Below are positions 8,342 through 16,811 of a DNA stretch of 64,000 nt, piece after piece. A program made the position numbers and the translations under genes. Below the pieces are notes generated by a model, which saw only the letters and a list, made by a program, of their open reading frames with translations, did not search any database and was not told the DNA's origin. How positions within the stretch are numbered: the first letter of the stretch is position 1; every line of letters starts with the position of its first letter. The stretch lies in the NCBI GenBank assembly GCA_964646035.1, contig CAZYDJ010000002.1, positions 1 through 64,000 on the forward strand, given 5' to 3'. This DNA comes from CAYLMM01 sp964646035 (GTDB lineage: Bacteria; Krumholzibacteriota; Krumholzibacteriia; LZORAL124-64-63).

Positions 8342-9882
8342 CGTGAGCTGTCCAGGCGCGACAGCAGATCCGACCACTTGCCGCCGACTTCATCCTTGAC
8401 GGCCTGGTCCATGGTCACAACCGGCGGCCACTCCCGCTCGAAACCGGCCTCGCCCGGGAACTTGGCCGTGGCGTCGATGCCCATCTTGCCGCCCAGGCAC
8501 GGCGAGTTGACGGCGTGGTCCAGTTGATCGACCGGACCCTCGGAATAGAAGACGTCGCGGACGGGATCGACGGTGTTGGTCACCCGCCACAGCAGTTGGT
8601 TCGGATCCTGGATGTCGGCTTCGGCATCGAGAACGACGATGGTCTTGGTGAACATCATCTGGCCCAGTCCCCAGAGCGCGCTGCAGATCTTCCGCGCGTG
8701 ACCCGGGTACTGCTTGCGGATCTTGACCACCGCCAGGTTGTGGAAACAGGCCGCCACCGGCAGGTGCAGATCCTCGATCTCCGGCAGCACCACCTGCAGC
8801 ATGGGCAGGAAAAGACGTTCGGTGGCCCAGCCCAGCACTCCGTCCTCCATCGGCGGCACGCCGACGATCGTCGACAGGTATACCGGATTGCGCCGGCTGG
8901 TGATCGCCGTGACGTGGAAGACGGGAAAGTCGTCGGCCAATGAATAGAACCCGGTGTGGTCGCCGAACGGACCCTCGCGGCGCCTCTCATCCGGTTCGAC
9001 ATAGCCTTCGATGACGAAGTCGGACTCGGCCGGAACCTGCAGATCACAGGTGACGGCGCTGGTCCACGCGATCGGCCGTCCCTGGATGAAGCCGGCGAAA
9101 AGCGACTCGTCGATGTCCGGCGGCAGCGGTGCGGTCGCGGCGTAGGTCAAAGCCGGCGAGCCCCCGACGGCCACGCAGACCGGCATCCGCTCCCCGCGCT
9201 TCTCGTATTCGCGATGATGCGAGGCCCCTGTCTTGTGCAGCTGCCAATGCATGCCGGTGGTCAGGCCGTCGTAGACCTGCATCCGGTACATGCCGATGTT
9301 GCGGCGTCCGTTCTCCGGGTTCCGGGTGATCACCAACGGCATCGTGATGTAGGGTCCGCCGTCTCCGGGCCAGGTCGTCGGCACCGGCATCAGACCGAGA
9401 ATCCCCTTCTGCCGCAGCTCCTCGCCCTGGACGACGACCTCCTGGCAGGGACCGCCGCGCACCGTCTTCGGCGAGCCGGCCCCCCACTCCTTCATCTTGC
9501 CGAGCATGCGGATCTTTTCCCACAGCCCTTCCGGCGCTCCGGCCGCGAGGGGTTCCCGGATGCGGGCGACCGCATCGTCAATGGTATCGCAGCCCAGGGC
9601 CCAGGCCATGCGACGGCGCGAGGCGAAAAGATTTATCAGCATCGGCACCGGCCGTCCGTCCGCGGTCCGCGCCGGAGTTGTTAGCCCGTGCGATTTACTG
9701 TATGATCCCGGGCAGGGGTCCTCTATGAGCAGCGCGGGCTGCTCTCCAGCCTTTACGAAACGGTCTGCGATCTCGGTGATCTCGAGACAGGGGTCGACGG
9801 GGTCGGTGATTCTGATCAAATCGCCCATGCGTTCGAGATGATCGATCAGGGACTGCAGGTTCTGATTCGGCGCGGTGCTCAT
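8338..9882 (-). CDS. ubiD: UbiD-family decarboxylase (MqnL-like)
   Basis: This 514-residue prFMN-dependent decarboxylase is expected to act on the naphthoate carboxyl during quinone synthesis. UbiD features include the N-terminal LQSLIDHLERMGDLIRI, the central block RNIGMYRMQVYDG with HWQLHKTG, GEFIEG-like and EGPFGDHTGFYS motifs (VEPDERRREGPFGDHTG near residue 290), and a C-terminal GGKMGIDATAKFPGE. ATG 9882 is preferred because the upstream in-frame part is low-complexity and would run into the ECF sigma leader. It is the first gene of the leftward operon ubiD-menG-ubiX-ubiA. With a partner UbiX here and no ubiquinone genes in view, MqnL of the futalosine pathway is the best reading. A generic aromatic decarboxylase is less likely. 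Confidence 0.85.
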   Translation of the reverse strand: MSTAPNQNLQSLIDHLERMGDLIRITDPVDPCLEITEIADRFVKAGEQPALLIEDPCPGSYSKSHGLTTPARTADGRPVPMLINLFASRRRMAWALGCDTIDDAVARIREPLAAGAPEGLWEKIRMLGKMKEWGAGSPKTVRGGPCQEVVVQGEELRQKGILGLMPVPTTWPGDGGPYITMPLVITRNPENGRRNIGMYRMQVYDGLTTGMHWQLHKTGASHHREYEKRGERMPVCVAVGGSPALTYAATAPLPPDIDESLFAGFIQGRPIAWTSAVTCDLQVPAESDFVIEGYVEPDERRREGPFGDHTGFYSLADDFPVFHVTAITSRRNPVYLSTIVGVPPMEDGVLGWATERLFLPMLQVVLPEIEDLHLPVAACFHNLAVVKIRKQYPGHARKICSALWGLGQMMFTKTIVVLDAEADIQDPNQLLWRVTNTVDPVRDVFYSEGPVDQLDHAVNSPCLGGKMGIDATAKFPGEAGFEREWPPVVTMDQAVKDEVGGKWSDLLSRLDSSR

Positions 9883-10024
9883 GCGGCTGTGTCCCTTCGC
9901 GGGATTCGGGAAGATCGCCAAGACCGCGCGAACACGCGGCGCAGTCAAATTAGCAGACCCTTTTCCCGGTAGCAAGCCGCCGGGAGAGAGCTTTTCGGTC
10001 ACGGCTCCCGGGGGGGAAGGCGTT

Positions 10025-10654
10025 GTGGACCGGATCAACAGACTCGAAAACCGAGGCGATCCGGCCAAGCCGATAGCGGCCGGAACCTCGAATAGTTCCG
10101 GCGATGTACGGATAGAGCGCCGCTGGTACCTGCTCGCCCGCGTCGATCACGAAAAATTCCATCTCTTCTACGACAAGTATCACGATCCCATCCAGCGCTT
10201 CATCCTGCACCGCACCGGCGACCGCGACCTGGCCGACGAGCTGACCAGCGAAACCTTCCTGCGGGCCCTGCGCGGCCTCTGGAAATTCCGCTGGCAGGGA
10301 ATCACTTTCGGGGCGTGGCTTTTCCGGATCGCGGTGAACGTGGTCAATCGACATTACCGCAGCGAATCCCGCTGGCAGATGCGCCCCCTGTACGAGGATG
10401 AAGATTCGCTACATGACCCGGCCCGCGACCCTCTGCGTGTTCTGGTGGACGATGAGCGGGAGCATCTGCTGCGTCGGGCGATATCCGAGCTGGACCAGGA
10501 AACCCAGACCATCCTTGTACTTAGATATTTCGAGGGGCTCAAAATCCGCGAGATTTCCTTGGTCACACAGCTCCCGGAAGGGACAATCAAGGCCCGGATC
10601 AGCCGGGCCCTGAAAAAACTGAGGAAACACCTGATAGACCGCAACTCACCCTAA
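10025..10654 (+). CDS. ECF-type sigma-70 family RNA polymerase sigma factor
   Basis: The 209-residue product has sigma region 2 (FYDKYHDPIQRFILHRTGDR, DELTSETFLRAL, WKFRWQG) and region 4 with a helix-turn-helix (LDQETQTILVLRYFEGLKIREIS, then LPEGTIKARISRALKKLRKHL). There is no region 3, as in ECF factors. GTG 10025 is chosen because a G-rich ribosome site lies just upstream and the longer frame adds only low-complexity residues overlapping the divergent ubiD-like gene. No anti-sigma gene follows; a 250-base gap and a structured RNA do. It therefore resembles orphan ECFs controlled by other means. Target genes cannot be read from the sequence, though it faces the menaquinone operon. Confidence 0.85.
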   Translation: MDRINRLENRGDPAKPIAAGTSNSSGDVRIERRWYLLARVDHEKFHLFYDKYHDPIQRFILHRTGDRDLADELTSETFLRALRGLWKFRWQGITFGAWLFRIAVNVVNRHYRSESRWQMRPLYEDEDSLHDPARDPLRVLVDDEREHLLRRAISELDQETQTILVLRYFEGLKIREISLVTQLPEGTIKARISRALKKLRKHLIDRNSP

Positions 10655-10908
10655 AATAGTCTTAAATGCCGATTTTCAGGCTATTGTTGCGTCACCGAAA
10701 TCGAATTCCCGTTTGTGCGGAAAAAAGAATCCCAATAACTCTTATTTTTCAGATGCAACGATTTCGCAGTTGTGTAATTATATGGATATCGAAGTAAATG
10801 CGGGGGTGAGGAGCTTGGAATATTGAGTTTCTCTACTTTTACCTCGATTTGAGCCTGGAGGGGTTCATTCGGCACTGCGGAGAAGAGTCGCGTTGCTGAC
10901 CGCATCTT
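10655..10908. other. Intergenic gap, relatively AT-rich, no gene recognised
   Basis: About 250 bases after the sigma gene are clearly richer in A/T than the flanks (about 10655-10800). No convincing ORF was found. The region leads into the nested hairpin at 10909-10975 and could be its transcribed precursor or simply the sigma gene 3' UTR. Confidence 0.35.
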
Positions 10909-10975
10909 GCCGGGGATTGCTATCAACGGGTGTTCAACGGGCGAGGAACACTCAGCAGTCCCCGGCTTCTTTTTG
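10909..10975 (+). ncRNA. Nested hairpin with U-tract: long terminator or small RNA 3' end
   Basis: The outer stem is GCCGGGGATTGCT (10909-10921) with AGCAGTCCCCGGC (10954-10966): 13 pairs, one being G-U. Inside it, GTGTTC (10930-10935) pairs with GAACAC (10946-10951). TTCTTTTTG follows at once. It could terminate the sigma-factor transcript from 250 bases upstream, or be the 3' end of a separate small RNA. Confidence 0.5.
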
Positions 10976-11012
10976 CCCTCGTTCTTCCGGCCCGGGTTCT
11001 TCCCTTCTCATA

Positions 11013-11687
11013 TCAGCCGCTGCCCATCATGCGCCTGATTGCGACCAACTCGATCTCTCCGTGCCGATGACTCTGCCCACCCGCGTGGCCGTGCTCCTGG
11101 CCAAGTCCCTCGCGATGATGAATCACTTCCCAGGCCGGCAATAGATCCAGGATTTCGCGCCGGGCCAGGAAAGTGCGGTGTTGGCCGTCTGCGCTGCGAT
11201 AGCTGTGCAGGCCGTCGCGCGCCCACTCGGTGCGGTAGAAATCGTAGAGGGGGTCGTCCACATGCCAGGCGGTGAGCATCAGGACCGTGCCCGGAGCGCT
11301 CCAGGCGTGCAGGCGGTGGATCAGGCCGGCGCATTCGCGACGAGTGAGGATCTGCATCAGCCCGAAGACGAGTATCGCGTCAAACGGCCCTCCCTGCGGA
11401 TCGAATTCGGCGAATTCCCCCGCCCAGAGCGTCTCGAAGGATCCCGGCCCGGCCTCTCCCTTATCGACGAAATCCTCCACCTGTTCGATGGCGGCCCGCG
11501 ACGAATCGATGCCGCTGATCCGATAGCCCAGCCGGGCCAGGGGCAGGGCATTGCGTCCCTGGCCGATACCGATGTCCAGCACCCGGCCTCCGGACGGGAT
11601 CCGTCCGGCGAATTGCAGGAGCATGGGATGCGGATTTTCGCCGAAATAATTCTCATTGCCGGCGTAAAGCTGGTCGTAGACGCTCAT
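11013..11687 (-). CDS. Class I SAM-dependent methyltransferase (TehB-like)
   Basis: The 224-residue cytosolic protein has the SAM-binding motif I VLDIGIGQGRNALPLARLGY (about 36-55), the acidic loop GIDSSRAAIEQ, and a motif II-like FDAILVFGLMQILTRREC. The DIGIGQGRNA form and the N-terminal YDQLYAGNENYFGENPHPML resemble TehB/thiopurine-type small-molecule methyltransferases. The C-terminus holds a His-rich run (HHREGLGQEHGHAGGQSHRHG). That may be a metal-sensitive tail or low-complexity sequence. It is the last gene of a leftward group, 17 bases after the AIM24-like gene, with AGGGG upstream of the ATG. Substrate is unknown. Confidence 0.75.
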   Translation of the reverse strand: MSVYDQLYAGNENYFGENPHPMLLQFAGRIPSGGRVLDIGIGQGRNALPLARLGYRISGIDSSRAAIEQVEDFVDKGEAGPGSFETLWAGEFAEFDPQGGPFDAILVFGLMQILTRRECAGLIHRLHAWSAPGTVLMLTAWHVDDPLYDFYRTEWARDGLHSYRSADGQHRTFLARREILDLLPAWEVIHHREGLGQEHGHAGGQSHRHGEIELVAIRRMMGSG

Positions 11688-11704
11688 CGCATCCCCTTAG
11701 TGAA

Positions 11705-12466
11705 TCAATCGCCGCTGATGATCTGGCCGAGGATCCCCTTGCCGAGACCGCCGACTCCCTTGTGTTCGCCACGGTTCTTGCCGATGGACGACACGATCCG
11801 ATCGGAAAGACGGCTGAACGGCAGCGTCTGCAGGTAGACCTTGCCCGGCCCGGTCAGAGCAGCCAGGAACAGGCCTTCGCCGCCGAAGAGCGCGTTCTTG
11901 AATCCGCCGATGAAATTGATGTCGTAATCCACCGATTCCTGGAAGGCCACCAGGCAACCGGTATCGACGCGCAGGGTCTCGCCGGCCGCCAGGTCGCGCT
12001 CGATGATCGCGCCGCCGGCGTGACAGAACACCAGACCGTCGCCCACCAGTCGCTGCAGGATGAAGCCCTCGCCGCCGAAAAGACCGGCGCCGATGCGTTT
12101 GGTGAAGGCCACTGATATTTCAATGCCGTAGGCGCAGCAGAGGAAGGCGTCCTTCTGGCAAAGCATCGACCCGCCCAGCGTTCCCAGATCCATGGGGATG
12201 ATCCTGCCCGGGAACGGGGCGCCGAAGGCGACGTGCGACTTGCCGCCGCCGGTGTGGGTAAAGGTGGTGATGAAGAAGCTCTCGCCGGTCACGGCCCGCT
12301 TCAATCCCTTGAAGACCCCGCCGCCGGTGCCGGTATTCATTTCGATTCCCGGCTCCATGTACAGCATCGCCCCGGCCTCGGCCTGGACCGATTCATGGGG
12401 ATCCAGCTCGATGATCACTCCCTGCAGATCGTCGCCGATTATCTGATAGTCTATCTCGTGAGCCAT
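11705..12466 (-). CDS. AIM24 / TIGR00266 family protein
   Basis: The 253-residue protein matches the AIM24-like (TIGR00266) family, which folds as a double beta-roll and has no agreed biochemical function in bacteria. Visible features are EIDYQIIGDDLQGVIIELDP at the start, the repeated Gly-rich turn pattern (GGGVFKGLKRAVTGESFF, then GGFKNALFGGEGLFLAALTG) and GPGKVYLQTLPF near the end. ATG 12466 begins this conserved region and is followed 37 bases upstream by the 5'-nucleotidase stop. It probably shares a transcript with the nucleotidase and the methyltransferase. The family assignment is firm; the function is not known. Confidence 0.85.
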   Translation of the reverse strand: MAHEIDYQIIGDDLQGVIIELDPHESVQAEAGAMLYMEPGIEMNTGTGGGVFKGLKRAVTGESFFITTFTHTGGGKSHVAFGAPFPGRIIPMDLGTLGGSMLCQKDAFLCCAYGIEISVAFTKRIGAGLFGGEGFILQRLVGDGLVFCHAGGAIIERDLAAGETLRVDTGCLVAFQESVDYDINFIGGFKNALFGGEGLFLAALTGPGKVYLQTLPFSRLSDRIVSSIGKNRGEHKGVGGLGKGILGQIISGD

Positions 12467-12503
12467 GTCGGTTCTCCTTGGTGAATACTTCGCCGCGGTC
12501 CGG

Positions 12504-14063
12504 TCATTCCTCGACGATGCGCCCCTCGACACTGGATTCTATCCTGTCGGTCGCCTCGACGGCGCGCAGGACGGCCTCGGTTATCGTCATCCCGGCATAC
12601 TCGGCTTCCGGCGCCGGGATGTCGAGGTAGAGGTCGGCCTTCATCACGACGTAGTCGGGGCAGGCCACCGTGTAGACGAATTCGGGATCGAGAGGCCGCC
12701 CCCCGACCAGCACCTCGGTCACCTTCGCGGAATCCCCCTCGGCAACGTAGCGATAGGAAAGACCCGACACCTGCAGGATCCCGTGTCTCCCGCCGACCGC
12801 CGAGCGCGCGTTCTCGGCCACGATGCGAGCCACCTGTTCGCCGGTGGCCGTGAATCTGACCAGGGTATTCGAGAACGGCAGCAACTGATGGATGTCCAGG
12901 GCCGTCAAGGGTCCCGCCGCGATGTTCTTGCGGATGGTCCCCGAGTTGAGCAGCCCGATATCGGCGCCGGCCGCCTCGCGCAGGGCGTCGGTCAGCCAGT
13001 TGCCGATGTTGCTCTCGCCGCCGCCGTAGCGACGCCAGTCGCTGCCCAGAACCCCGATCCGCCGGCCGAAATCGGCGTCGACCATGGCCGCGTAACGATC
13101 CACCAGTTCGGTGAGTTCCGGTCCGGCTTCAGCGCCGGCCGCCAGCAGCTGGATCAGTCGCCCGTCATAGGACACCACCCTGTCGTCGGCCACCTGCATA
13201 TCGAGACGACCCAGGTTCTGCAGATGTGACCCGGCCTGGACCACCAGTATTTCGCCTATCAGCAGCGGTTCGCGCAGACGGGTATGGGAATGCGATCCCA
13301 CTATCACATCCACTCCCGATCCGGACAGTCGCCGCGCCAAGAGAGTGTCGCCGCGAACTCCGTTATGCGAAATCAGGATCATCAGGTCGGATACCGGGTC
13401 CAGGGCCGCGGCCATATCCATCACCGTCTCCGCCTGGTCGCGCAGCTGCAATCCCTCGATCCTCGAGTCGGCGGTGACGTTGAAGAGATCCTCGCAGGAC
13501 ACACCCATCACACCGATCTGCAGATCGCCGCGCTCGACGATGAACGGGGCGTGGGTGAATTCCGGCAGGTCTTGCTCGTCGAGAATGTCGGCCGCCAGGA
13601 TCGGAAAATCCGCCCGCTCGACCAGCGACTGCAGATTGGACCTTCCGTTGTCGAACTCGTGGTTGCCGATCACCGACGCCGCATAACCCGCGGCGTTCAT
13701 CATGTCGATGATTCCCGCGCCCTTGATTCCGTCGACTTCGATGTCACAGACCGGATTGCCGGTCATGAAGTCGCCGCCGTCGACCAGCAGAGACGCCGTG
13801 GCGGAGGCTCTCTCCCGCGCGAGATGCGAGGCCAAAGCGACGAAGCCTCCGACCGGCGCCTTGTCGTCGCGCCAGGTCGCGGGCTCGGCCAGGAATGCGC
13901 CGTGGATGTCATTGGTATGGAAGAGGGTGAAATTGAACGGCCCCTCCCCCCGCACCGGCGGCGGAACGCTCCGGTCGGCCGCGCAACCGGCCGCCAGGAT
14001 CAGGATCAGCAACAAGGCCGCCGTCGTAATCGGAGTCGCGAAATAGGATCTGATTGAACGCAT
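12504..14063 (-). CDS. 5'-nucleotidase / UshA-family metallophosphoesterase lipoprotein
   Basis: This 519-residue lipoprotein (lipobox LAAGC, Cys27) belongs to the UshA/YfkN metallophosphoesterase family, which removes phosphate from extracellular nucleotides. The N-terminal two-metal domain has HTNDIHG (Asp52, His54), DGGDF, GNHEFD (Asn134, His135), ISHNG and GSHSH. The C-terminal substrate-binding domain starts near residue 300, with SNIGNWLTDALREAAGADIG and the loop GTIRKNI, followed by LLPFSNTLV. ATG 14063 has GGAG upstream and gives the lipoprotein signal. It heads a leftward group with AIM24 and a methyltransferase. Nucleotide salvage or phosphate acquisition at the cell surface is inferred. 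Confidence 0.9.
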   Translation of the reverse strand: MRSIRSYFATPITTAALLLILILAAGCAADRSVPPPVRGEGPFNFTLFHTNDIHGAFLAEPATWRDDKAPVGGFVALASHLARERASATASLLVDGGDFMTGNPVCDIEVDGIKGAGIIDMMNAAGYAASVIGNHEFDNGRSNLQSLVERADFPILAADILDEQDLPEFTHAPFIVERGDLQIGVMGVSCEDLFNVTADSRIEGLQLRDQAETVMDMAAALDPVSDLMILISHNGVRGDTLLARRLSGSGVDVIVGSHSHTRLREPLLIGEILVVQAGSHLQNLGRLDMQVADDRVVSYDGRLIQLLAAGAEAGPELTELVDRYAAMVDADFGRRIGVLGSDWRRYGGGESNIGNWLTDALREAAGADIGLLNSGTIRKNIAAGPLTALDIHQLLPFSNTLVRFTATGEQVARIVAENARSAVGGRHGILQVSGLSYRYVAEGDSAKVTEVLVGGRPLDPEFVYTVACPDYVVMKADLYLDIPAPEAEYAGMTITEAVLRAVEATDRIESSVEGRIVEE

Positions 14064-14180
14064 GTCTTCTCCAGGCTGGATTCTCGATGGGCGCGACCGG
14101 GCACAACGCCGGCCGACCGGTGGGATCCGGTGGAGATTAGGCGAGGAGCATTCGATTGGCAAGTTCGGGGAGCTTCCGGA

Positions 14181-16112
14181 TCAGCGCACCACCGCGATCT
14201 TCAGGACGGCCGCCCCGGTTCCGGACCCGGCGCGCACGAGATAGACTCCGGCCGGTGATCTGCGGCCCGAAGCGTCCCGGCCGTCCCAGCCCAGACTGTA
14301 TTCTCCGGCGTCGAGATCGACTCCGGCAAGGATCCGGCGCACCAGACGGCCGCGCATGTCGTGGACGGTGATCGTGACCGCGCCGGGCTTGGCCATCCCC
14401 AGCCTGAAGGCCGCTCCGCCCGATCCGGTGGCCGAAGCCGATTTCAGAGTCAGGCTCCGGGCCGAGTCGAACGATTCGACCCCCACCGGCACCCCGTAAA
14501 TCTCGATCGGATCGGTGTCGTGGCGAACCGTCAGCACGCAGTTGACGCCGTCCCAATACCAACCCGGACCGGTATCGGCGGCCGCCGCGAGCAGCGGCAA
14601 CGAGCTTCCCGCCGCCGTCACGGCGGTCGGCGGCGACGGCAGGCGCAGGGTTTCGGTTCCGCTGCTTCCGCAGACCGTGTACACGGTGGCCGCGGTTTCG
14701 GGCGGATAGGATATCTGCAGGACCGGGCTATCGGCCGCCAGCAGGTGGGGACGGTCATCGGGCGCCAGCGACGGATCCAATGACATCATCTCGAGCATGT
14801 ACTTGACGGTGTTGAAGTTCTGCTCGTACCAGCTGTTGGACAGGCCGTAGGAGTAGATGTCCTTGATTGTCGTGAACATCCGGCCGTCGGCGGCGATGTC
14901 CCGGGTGTTCTGGCCGTAGGTCGAGACGATGGCCATGCCCGCGGCCAGTTGCGGCAGCAGGGGATCCCGCAGGGGATCGTCGATCAGGGCCCGGTCGAGC
15001 AGCAGGGCGGTCCGGGCGAACTGGAGCGTCGAGGCAAAGGTGGCCACCGGCCAGCCGGTCCACTCCAGGGTGGCCGGATAATAGTCGGAAAGCCCGCCGT
15101 CGGGGGTGTCGACCAGATACATCCCCATGATCCAGTCCATGATGTCCAGCGCCGTCTGCTGCCAGCCGGCCGGTCGCCGCAGCGCGAGTTCGACGACCAT
15201 CTCGTTGGCGGAGTAGTGATCCCGCAGGCCGGTCTGCATTTCGGGATCCTGATCCTCGTAGAACGCCTCCCAGCGCATGTAGCTGGGACTGGCCGGATTG
15301 CAGGGATTATCCAGCAGCCATTGCCAGGCCCGGTCGCGAACTCCGGCGTAGGTCTCGTCGCCGGTGCGCTCGTACATGGCGTCGAAGAATCGCACCGCCG
15401 GCTGGAGATGGCTGGTGTAGTCCTGGCGAACCACGCCGTCGAGCGGCCGCACCCGGAACGGCCAGCGCCCCCGGTCGGCGACGTCGCCGTCGAGCTGGAC
15501 GGCGGCCATCGTCGCGGCGATCTCTTCGGCGCCGCGCCAGTAGGTGCTGTCGCCGGTCACGTCGAAGAGCCGCAACAACCGCAGGGCGAACATCGGCGGC
15601 TTATCGGTCATGATCGCGTCGCCGTCCCAGCCGCCTCCCATCACGCCGTCGGTCTGGGTGCTGTATGGCAGGTTGCCGTAGAGGTCTGCGGAGGGCGTGC
15701 GGTGCTCCAGGATCCAGTCGGCGAAGAGCCGGGCGCGGTCGAGGGCTTCGGGGTCGCCGGAATAGACGTGGTAGTCGAGGAAGGCATCGATTCCCGCCGA
15801 AGCCGTATAGGCGGGATAGCTCACCGAGGCGTAGCCGGGATAGCCCGAGCCGCCGCTCCAGAGCGAATTCGAATCGTAGATGCCGAAATGATAGAAGTAG
15901 GGCGGGACGGGATAGCCGTCGGGATCGCCGTCGTTGGTCCTGATGCCGCCCGATCCGGTATCGGAAAAAAGAAAGGCGGCCACCTCGTCCACGAGGTCGC
16001 CGTAGGGCTGCATCGGGGCTTCGGGAGTGGCTGAACAGATTACCGGAAGCATCAAGCACACCAGCAAAGCCGGCGACGCCAGGGCAAAAGCCCCGGTCGA
16101 GAAGCGTATCAT
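14181..16112 (-). CDS. Secreted alpha/alpha-barrel protein with C-terminal sorting domain
   Basis: The 643-residue product starts with a signal peptide (MIRFSTGAFALASPALLVC, cut near CSATP), which supports ATG 16112. The central 430 residues are rich in paired helices with aromatic/glycine turns (DAFLDYHVYSGDPEALDRAR, DWILEHRTPSADLYGNLPYS, RGAEEIAATMAAV). This is the pattern of (alpha/alpha)6-barrel glycosidases or lyases. I cannot name the GH or PL family. The C-terminus has the FlgD/T9SS-like module: VTITVHDMRGRLVRRILAG, GWDGRDASGRRSPAGVYLVR, final Arg. The NPFNP motif is missing, so the module is a shortened form. It is likely a surface or released polysaccharide-active protein. Confidence 0.7.
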   Translation of the reverse strand: MIRFSTGAFALASPALLVCLMLPVICSATPEAPMQPYGDLVDEVAAFLFSDTGSGGIRTNDGDPDGYPVPPYFYHFGIYDSNSLWSGGSGYPGYASVSYPAYTASAGIDAFLDYHVYSGDPEALDRARLFADWILEHRTPSADLYGNLPYSTQTDGVMGGGWDGDAIMTDKPPMFALRLLRLFDVTGDSTYWRGAEEIAATMAAVQLDGDVADRGRWPFRVRPLDGVVRQDYTSHLQPAVRFFDAMYERTGDETYAGVRDRAWQWLLDNPCNPASPSYMRWEAFYEDQDPEMQTGLRDHYSANEMVVELALRRPAGWQQTALDIMDWIMGMYLVDTPDGGLSDYYPATLEWTGWPVATFASTLQFARTALLLDRALIDDPLRDPLLPQLAAGMAIVSTYGQNTRDIAADGRMFTTIKDIYSYGLSNSWYEQNFNTVKYMLEMMSLDPSLAPDDRPHLLAADSPVLQISYPPETAATVYTVCGSSGTETLRLPSPPTAVTAAGSSLPLLAAAADTGPGWYWDGVNCVLTVRHDTDPIEIYGVPVGVESFDSARSLTLKSASATGSGGAAFRLGMAKPGAVTITVHDMRGRLVRRILAGVDLDAGEYSLGWDGRDASGRRSPAGVYLVRAGSGTGAAVLKIAVVR

Positions 16113-16131
16113 TCGACAATCCTTCCTCAGG

Positions 16132-16713
16132 TCAGTCGGCATCCCCCTGGAGGGCGAAAAGATGGACAAGATATTCGCGATTGCCGCCCTTGCCGCCGAG
16201 AATGGGTGATTCGAGCGGCGGGCCGTCTATCCGCGCCAGATCGCCCAGTGATTCTAGCACACCGGCGAGGACTTCGTCATGCCGCTCGGCCGGCAGCACG
16301 CCCCGGCGCAGCCATTTTCGCGGGGCCTCGTAATGCGGTTTGACCAGCGATACGATCTCGCCGCCGGGGCCCAGCAGTTCCAGGGCGTGCGCGACGATCA
16401 GTTCCTGGCGGGTCCAGCTGGCGTCGATCACGACCAGGGAGCAGGGCTCGGGCAGGATCACGTGCAGGGCGTTTGTCCTTTCCATCGCCACCACCCGGTC
16501 GTCGCAGCGCAGCTTCCATTCCAGCACTCCGTATCCGGTATCCACCGAGTAGACCCGCTCGGCTCCGCGCCTCAGCAGGACGTCGGTGAATCCGCCGGTG
16601 CTGCATCCGAGATCAGCGCAGACCCTTGCGGCGGGATCTATGCCGAACCCGTCCAGCGCGTGGGCCAGCTTTTCGCCGCCGCGCGAAACGTAATCGCCGC
16701 TTCTTCCGGCCAT
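16132..16713 (-). CDS. TlyA-like rRNA 2'-O-methyltransferase lacking the S4 domain
   Basis: The 193-residue protein has the FtsJ/RrmJ-type core of TlyA/hemolysin A methyltransferases: DYVSRGGEKLAHAL near residue 7, SAM motif ADLGCSTGGFTDVLLRRGA (33-51), VYSVDTGYGVLEWKL, and ERTNAL. TlyA 2'-O-methylates rRNA cytidines and normally begins with an S4 RNA-binding domain of about 60 residues. Here the frame starts almost at the catalytic core, and the sequence upstream does not encode an S4-like stretch in this frame. ATG 16713 has an AGGAAAGG ribosome site. The protein may act without S4 or with a partner. The gene sits between a secreted barrel protein and a divergent GT-C-like gene. Confidence 0.8.
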   Translation of the reverse strand: MAGRSGDYVSRGGEKLAHALDGFGIDPAARVCADLGCSTGGFTDVLLRRGAERVYSVDTGYGVLEWKLRCDDRVVAMERTNALHVILPEPCSLVVIDASWTRQELIVAHALELLGPGGEIVSLVKPHYEAPRKWLRRGVLPAERHDEVLAGVLESLGDLARIDGPPLESPILGGKGGNREYLVHLFALQGDAD

Positions 16714-16811
16714 GTCAACCTTTCCTGTCCCCCCGAACCCCAATGTTATATCATCAAACGGCTTGAGGGCAGTCCCATCGGACCCTTAACCGTTCGACCG
16801 GCGATTACCAC

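Noticed and set aside
13909..16119. Possibility that the 643-residue barrel protein and the nucleotidase form one operon
   Set aside because: The gap between them is 117 bases and the nucleotidase has its own ribosome site; no promoter or terminator decides it, so no operon is claimed.
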